Origin: Pogostemon cablin
Taxonomy: Eukaryota > Streptophyta > Magnoliopsida > Lamiales > Lamiaceae
DNA: 64,000 nt
Assembly: GCA_023678885.1 (NCBI GenBank)
Contig: CM042994.1
Location: 18,075,073-18,139,072, forward strand
Reading direction: 5' to 3'
This document shows, in pieces, positions 60,495 to 64,000 of this stretch. The first letter of the stretch is position 1; the number at the start of each line of letters is the position of its first letter. The notes under the pieces were generated by a model. That model was not told the origin of the DNA, searched no databases, and saw only the letters and a list, made by a program, of their open reading frames with translations. The position numbers and the translations under genes were made by a program.

Positions 60495-61660
60495 GTACTC
60501 CCGAATTTTATTGAATTTTTTGTTTTTTTAATTTATTTTTTCAAATTCTGCCCAGCAGTGCACTGACACTGAACGCTTCAGTGTTAGGTCTGCTCTGTTT
60601 TGATTTTTTCTAATTTTTCTTGTTTAATCAATTTCTCCCCTTGTAGGTTTTCTTCTAATGGATCGATATCATGGTTATTATGGTCAGAATATTCAACCAT
60701 GTAGAGTTTGTGCAACCACTCTTCATACCACTCATGATTGCCCATCCTTGATTGATAGATTAGCAGTGAGACGAAGAGATAAATATTGGAGTGCTAATCA
60801 ACAAAGGCATTGGAATGATCAACCGTATGTCTACACTTGCAATCAAGGGTGGCATAACCCTCATAATTCTCGATATGTAGACAACACATATGATCAACCA
60901 TACAGTTTTCAAAGGCGTGGCTATTATGAGCAAAGACCACAATCCTTCAATAATAGTGAATGCTATTATGAGGATGATGGATATAATGGTGATTAAAATA
61001 GTTCGAAAGCTTCATTGGAGTCCTTGGTGAAATGGATGGATATTAGTAATTTGATATTTCAACAAGGAATCCAATTAAGTATATGGAGTTTAGAGCGCCA
61101 ATGTAGCCAATTAAAGACCGAGGTTGAACGTTTGATGACATAACAAACTGTAAACCTAGGGAATATCATGAGGAGTCCATCCGAAATGAGAAATTTGAGA
61201 TGGAGGCAGAAATTGAAGAGGATGAGTATGCTGAAAATTCTGCAGATTTGGTGCAGAATATTCTGGTAGTAGAATCTGACACTGAAGCCTTCAGTGTCAG
61301 TTCTATTGAAAACGAAAACGAGATAAAGCTTGCCCGAATCAATATCTACTAATTTTGATTCATTTTTATCTTCATACAGATTGCCAAAGGTTGAAGATCC
61401 TCTAGAAAATGAGACAATTGAAGTGTTTCGAATTGATGCGATTCATAATCCTTTTCTTGAGGAGATCAAGCAAATGTCCATGAAGCTATGTGCAAAAAGG
61501 CTGGCCAATAATCGTATAATTTTGAAGAGTGAGAACTCTTCTCACAAACCAATAAGATCATTATATTGGTTTCAACATTTTACTCCTATTACGTGAAAGT
61601 GAAGTGAACGTCGAGCCAACGACGTTAAGAAAAGGCGTTTGTTGGGAGGCAACTGTTCAG
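60495..61660 (+). mobile_element. internal region of a non-autonomous gypsy element
   Basis: After the primer site comes a frame at 60658-60996 (MDRYHGYYGQNIQPCRVCAT, then rich in Tyr, Asn, Gln and Arg). Its CxxC...H...C spacing (CRVCATTLHTTHDC) resembles a gag zinc knuckle. A second frame, 61330-61596, contains LPKVEDPLENETIEVFRID. The phrase GTCGAGCCAACGACGTTAAG ... GTTGGGAGGCAACTG (61610-61655) is a common block near the inner end of such elements. There is no protease, reverse transcriptase or integrase, so it is a deletion derivative. The 3' LTR was not found. Confidence 0.55.
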
Positions 61661-62854
61661 TATGAAAATTCGCGCTTTTCACAGACAGTTTCCATATGAT
61701 TATTGTATAATTTTATCATTATACGTGGAGTTTATTGCTTATTTTTATATTTTCTATAACTCCACGAGTATTATTGAGATTTTGCAGATTTTAGAGCTAT
61801 TTTGAGATGGAATTGATGAAATATTAGTAGAGGGTTGATGGCGAGGTGAAACCATTAATTGAAGTTCAGAACGTAAAATGGAGCAGAATAGATGGTGGCT
61901 TGAGTCGAGCCACAGCGCATGATTAACTTACTTCAATTGGCAGAATGGTGAAAAATTATCATGCAAACCTGTGGGCCAAGCAAATATGGTAAGTGAATTG
62001 GATATAATTTAAGTGAATTGGATATAATTGAAGAGAATTGTCTGCAATTGACACTTACTAATTCACACCATGGGATTGATTAGTGGAGGCCCACATGATT
62101 ACTCATGAAGCATGCCACGTTATCATAGTCTGAAAATTCAATCCATGAATTGGAATTCTAAGTGGGCCACGTTAATTAATTCCAACAATGATTACAAAAT
62201 CAAATTAGCTATTACGTGGGCCCAATTTGTAAATGGTTTGTGATTGAATTTTTTGGCATTATTCGTAAGACCATCACACCATGAAGCCCATTTCATCACA
62301 CACGCTTGTACCCTCCAGCAGCAGAGTTATTAAAGGGATCAGAACCATCACCAGAAGATAAGAACGTGAATCCTGAACAGATCACTCACGCCCATCGGCC
62401 ATTTGGCCACCTTTCGCCTTTCATCCATTCCATTATTCTATCGGTCCGGAGGAAGATTCAAGTGTGATTTTGAGAGCCATCCCAATCGGAGAGACGGAGG
62501 AAGAACGCAAACTACGTGACACTAGGGTTTCATATTTTTTTCTTAATTTCTTCTTTTGTTGATTTTGTTATGAATTTGCTAGCCATGAGGGTTGTTTGTG
62601 ACCTCATGGGCTAGAAACTTTTTTATAGTTCTAAGGATTAAAGGTGTAACAAAAAATTTTGAATTTATGATAAAATAAATATAAATTACGTACAAAGATA
62701 ATTTCTTGATGGATTTAATTTGAAGAAGATGTAAGCGGGTTACAATCTCAATCAATCTTCTAATTTTTCTCTCGAACCAATATGACTTTGACTTGACATT
62801 AATTTGACTTGTGTGTTAACTTTGACTTCTTTGACGAAGTGTATGCTGATTGTG
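61661..62854. other. non-coding stretch, possibly part of another LTR
   Basis: No reading frame of note. At 62570-62650 the phrase ATGAATTTGCTAGCCATGAG ... GGGCTAGAAAC ... AGTTCTAAGGATTAAAGGTG resembles the ATGAACATG...GGGGCTAATC...TAGTTTAGGATT segment of the gypsy LTR at 59690-59720. This suggests the remains of a related LTR in the same orientation. Tandem copies of AAGTGAATTGGATATAATT lie at 61990-62030. Confidence 0.3.
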
Positions 62855-63959
62855 TTAACAACGTGTGTGTTGAGCTGGATCTTCAAATAAAACTTGTCTG
62901 AGCTCGAGTATGTAGTCTTGAACGTTTATGGCCATTGATTCTCTATTGGAATTTGTGGCATACGGCTTGCCCCCTTTCTTGATTTCCTGTCTATCACTGG
63001 ACTTATAAGAATTCGACACTGGTGAGTGCTTGATTACACTGACAGCCATGCTCAATTCCATATCATGAGTTCTCGTAGCCAACTCTTCAAAAGTCTTTGG
63101 CTGAATCCTTTTGAGTATGTAGAGTAAATTCCACTCCATCCCTTGGATGCATATTTCGATAGTAGACACTCCGGATAATCGGTCTTTGCAGTTTAAACTC
63201 AAATTTCTCCATCGATTGATATAGTCAATCACGGGCTCTTCCTTCAATTGGCGAGTATTAGTTAGCTCAGTCATACTAACGATTCTCCTCGTGCTGTAGA
63301 AACGATTGAGAATTCATGCTCCATTTGCACCCAACTGTCAATGGATTCAGGTTGCAAGTCGATATACCAATCAAAAGCATTTCTTTTGAGAGAACGAACG
63401 AATTGCCTCACCATATGGTCTTCATAAGTACCAGCATCATTTCATGTTTCAATGAAGTGTGCCCTGTGCTGTCTTGGGTTTCCCTTGCCATCAAATTGTT
63501 GGAATTTGGGAGGCTGGTAACCAGCTGACATCTTTAAGATGTTCACTCTTTTTGTGTATGGCTTGACATAAGTGATGGTAGGCTTGGAAGTCTCCTCAAA
63601 CCTTTCTTTTATTGTTCCAAGTATAATATCCTTCAGTTAATCTACTTGGAGAATTCCATCAGCCGAAAATCGCACTCCCCTTCAGTTTGCTCTTTTTCAT
63701 TAGTTTGGTGTCTTGTGAACTCTTCCACCTCACTCTCGTCCACAACTCCTTTTCCGTTTGCACGGCTAGTCTCTGCGATGTCTCTCTTTTCCATCAATAG
63801 GGAGATCTTTGTGTCTTGAGCTTCTATGTGCTTCGTAAGCCCTTCGATAGATTTCATCATACTTGTTAGCTGCTCCTCAATAGTTGAAGTGCCGGCCATC
63901 ATTACTGGGCTGCAACTGAGTCCGATAAAGAGCTTGAAGATGAATGAGGGTGTGAGCAT
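62855..63959 (-). pseudogene. Ty3/gypsy gag, frameshifted and truncated
   Basis: The N-terminal piece (63959-63642) has a coiled-coil-like start, MAGTSTIEEQLTSMMKSIEG. The frame then shifts. In the next frame, about 63640-63445 reads SAGYQPPKFQQFDGKGNPRQ and AHFIET before a TGA, then VRQFVRSLKRNAFDWYIDL. One further base is missing near 63280. The last piece (63274-62855) then reads MTELTNTRQLKEEPVIDYIN and FEELATRTHDMELS, typical of the plant Retrotrans_gag domain. Two frame changes and a stop are visible, and the zinc knuckle and all of pol are missing. The strand is opposite to the gypsy LTR at 59142, so this belongs to a different element. Confidence 0.8.
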
Positions 63960-64000
63960 GCAGAATCTTCATCACTATCCTCTTTTATGGGTAGTTTTTT

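Overview
The window looks like nuclear DNA of a flowering plant, probably a eudicot. It is AT-rich and full of transposable elements. Its few host-type coding remnants have plant features: an F-box protein with an F-box-associated region, a KUP/HAK potassium transporter and a CstF50-like factor. I cannot name the species. No tRNA, rRNA, CRISPR array or bacterial-style operon was seen.

Layout. Positions 1-2.9 kb, minus strand: remains of a CstF50-like (CSTF1) gene and a two-exon candidate N-terminus of unknown identity. A 906-bp Mutator-like element with 9-bp target duplications sits just upstream of that candidate's start. Positions 3.8-6.1 kb: a Stowaway-type MITE, a CACTA-type end, a GTGATAAC-rich repeat, a TA microsatellite and a tandem repeat. 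Positions 6.3-12.45 kb: copia element A, decayed, minus strand. Positions 12.45-15.1 kb: a KUP/HAK transporter relic. Positions 15.1-17.05 kb: a two-exon F-box gene, minus strand, with a single-base frameshift. Positions 17.4-22.85 kb: copia element E, young and almost intact, upstream of the F-box start codon.

Positions 24.1-30.1 kb: very AT-rich DNA with Helitron-like ends, an approximately 200-bp tandem array and several TA microsatellites. Positions 32.26-41.05 kb: copia element B, same family as A. A hAT-like element and an oppositely oriented solo LTR are nested in it. Positions 41.2-46.7 kb: an RPC9-like exon relic, a second GTTATCAC-rich repeat and a broken Helitron Rep/helicase fragment. 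Positions 46.72-54.31 kb: copia element C, same family as A and B, with a second hAT-like element nested in its leader. Positions 54.5-54.65 kb: the terminal exon of a serine carboxypeptidase (S28) relic. Positions 59.1-61.65 kb: a Ty3/gypsy 5' LTR with a tRNA-Asp-type primer site and a degenerate internal region. Positions 62.85-63.96 kb: a broken gypsy gag on the minus strand.

How it fits together. This is a nested transposon graveyard around gene fragments, not a functional gene cluster. The order of events can be read from nesting: copia B predates the hAT-like element and the solo LTR inside it, copia C predates its hAT-like element, and copia E is the youngest large insertion because its LTRs differ by only a few positions. 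The most unusual pattern is in the family of A, B and C. Each copy has a different GC-rich leader with its own internal repeats at the same place, just inside the 5' end, while the flanking leader sequence is conserved. Gene identities come from remembered family motifs; no database search was run.
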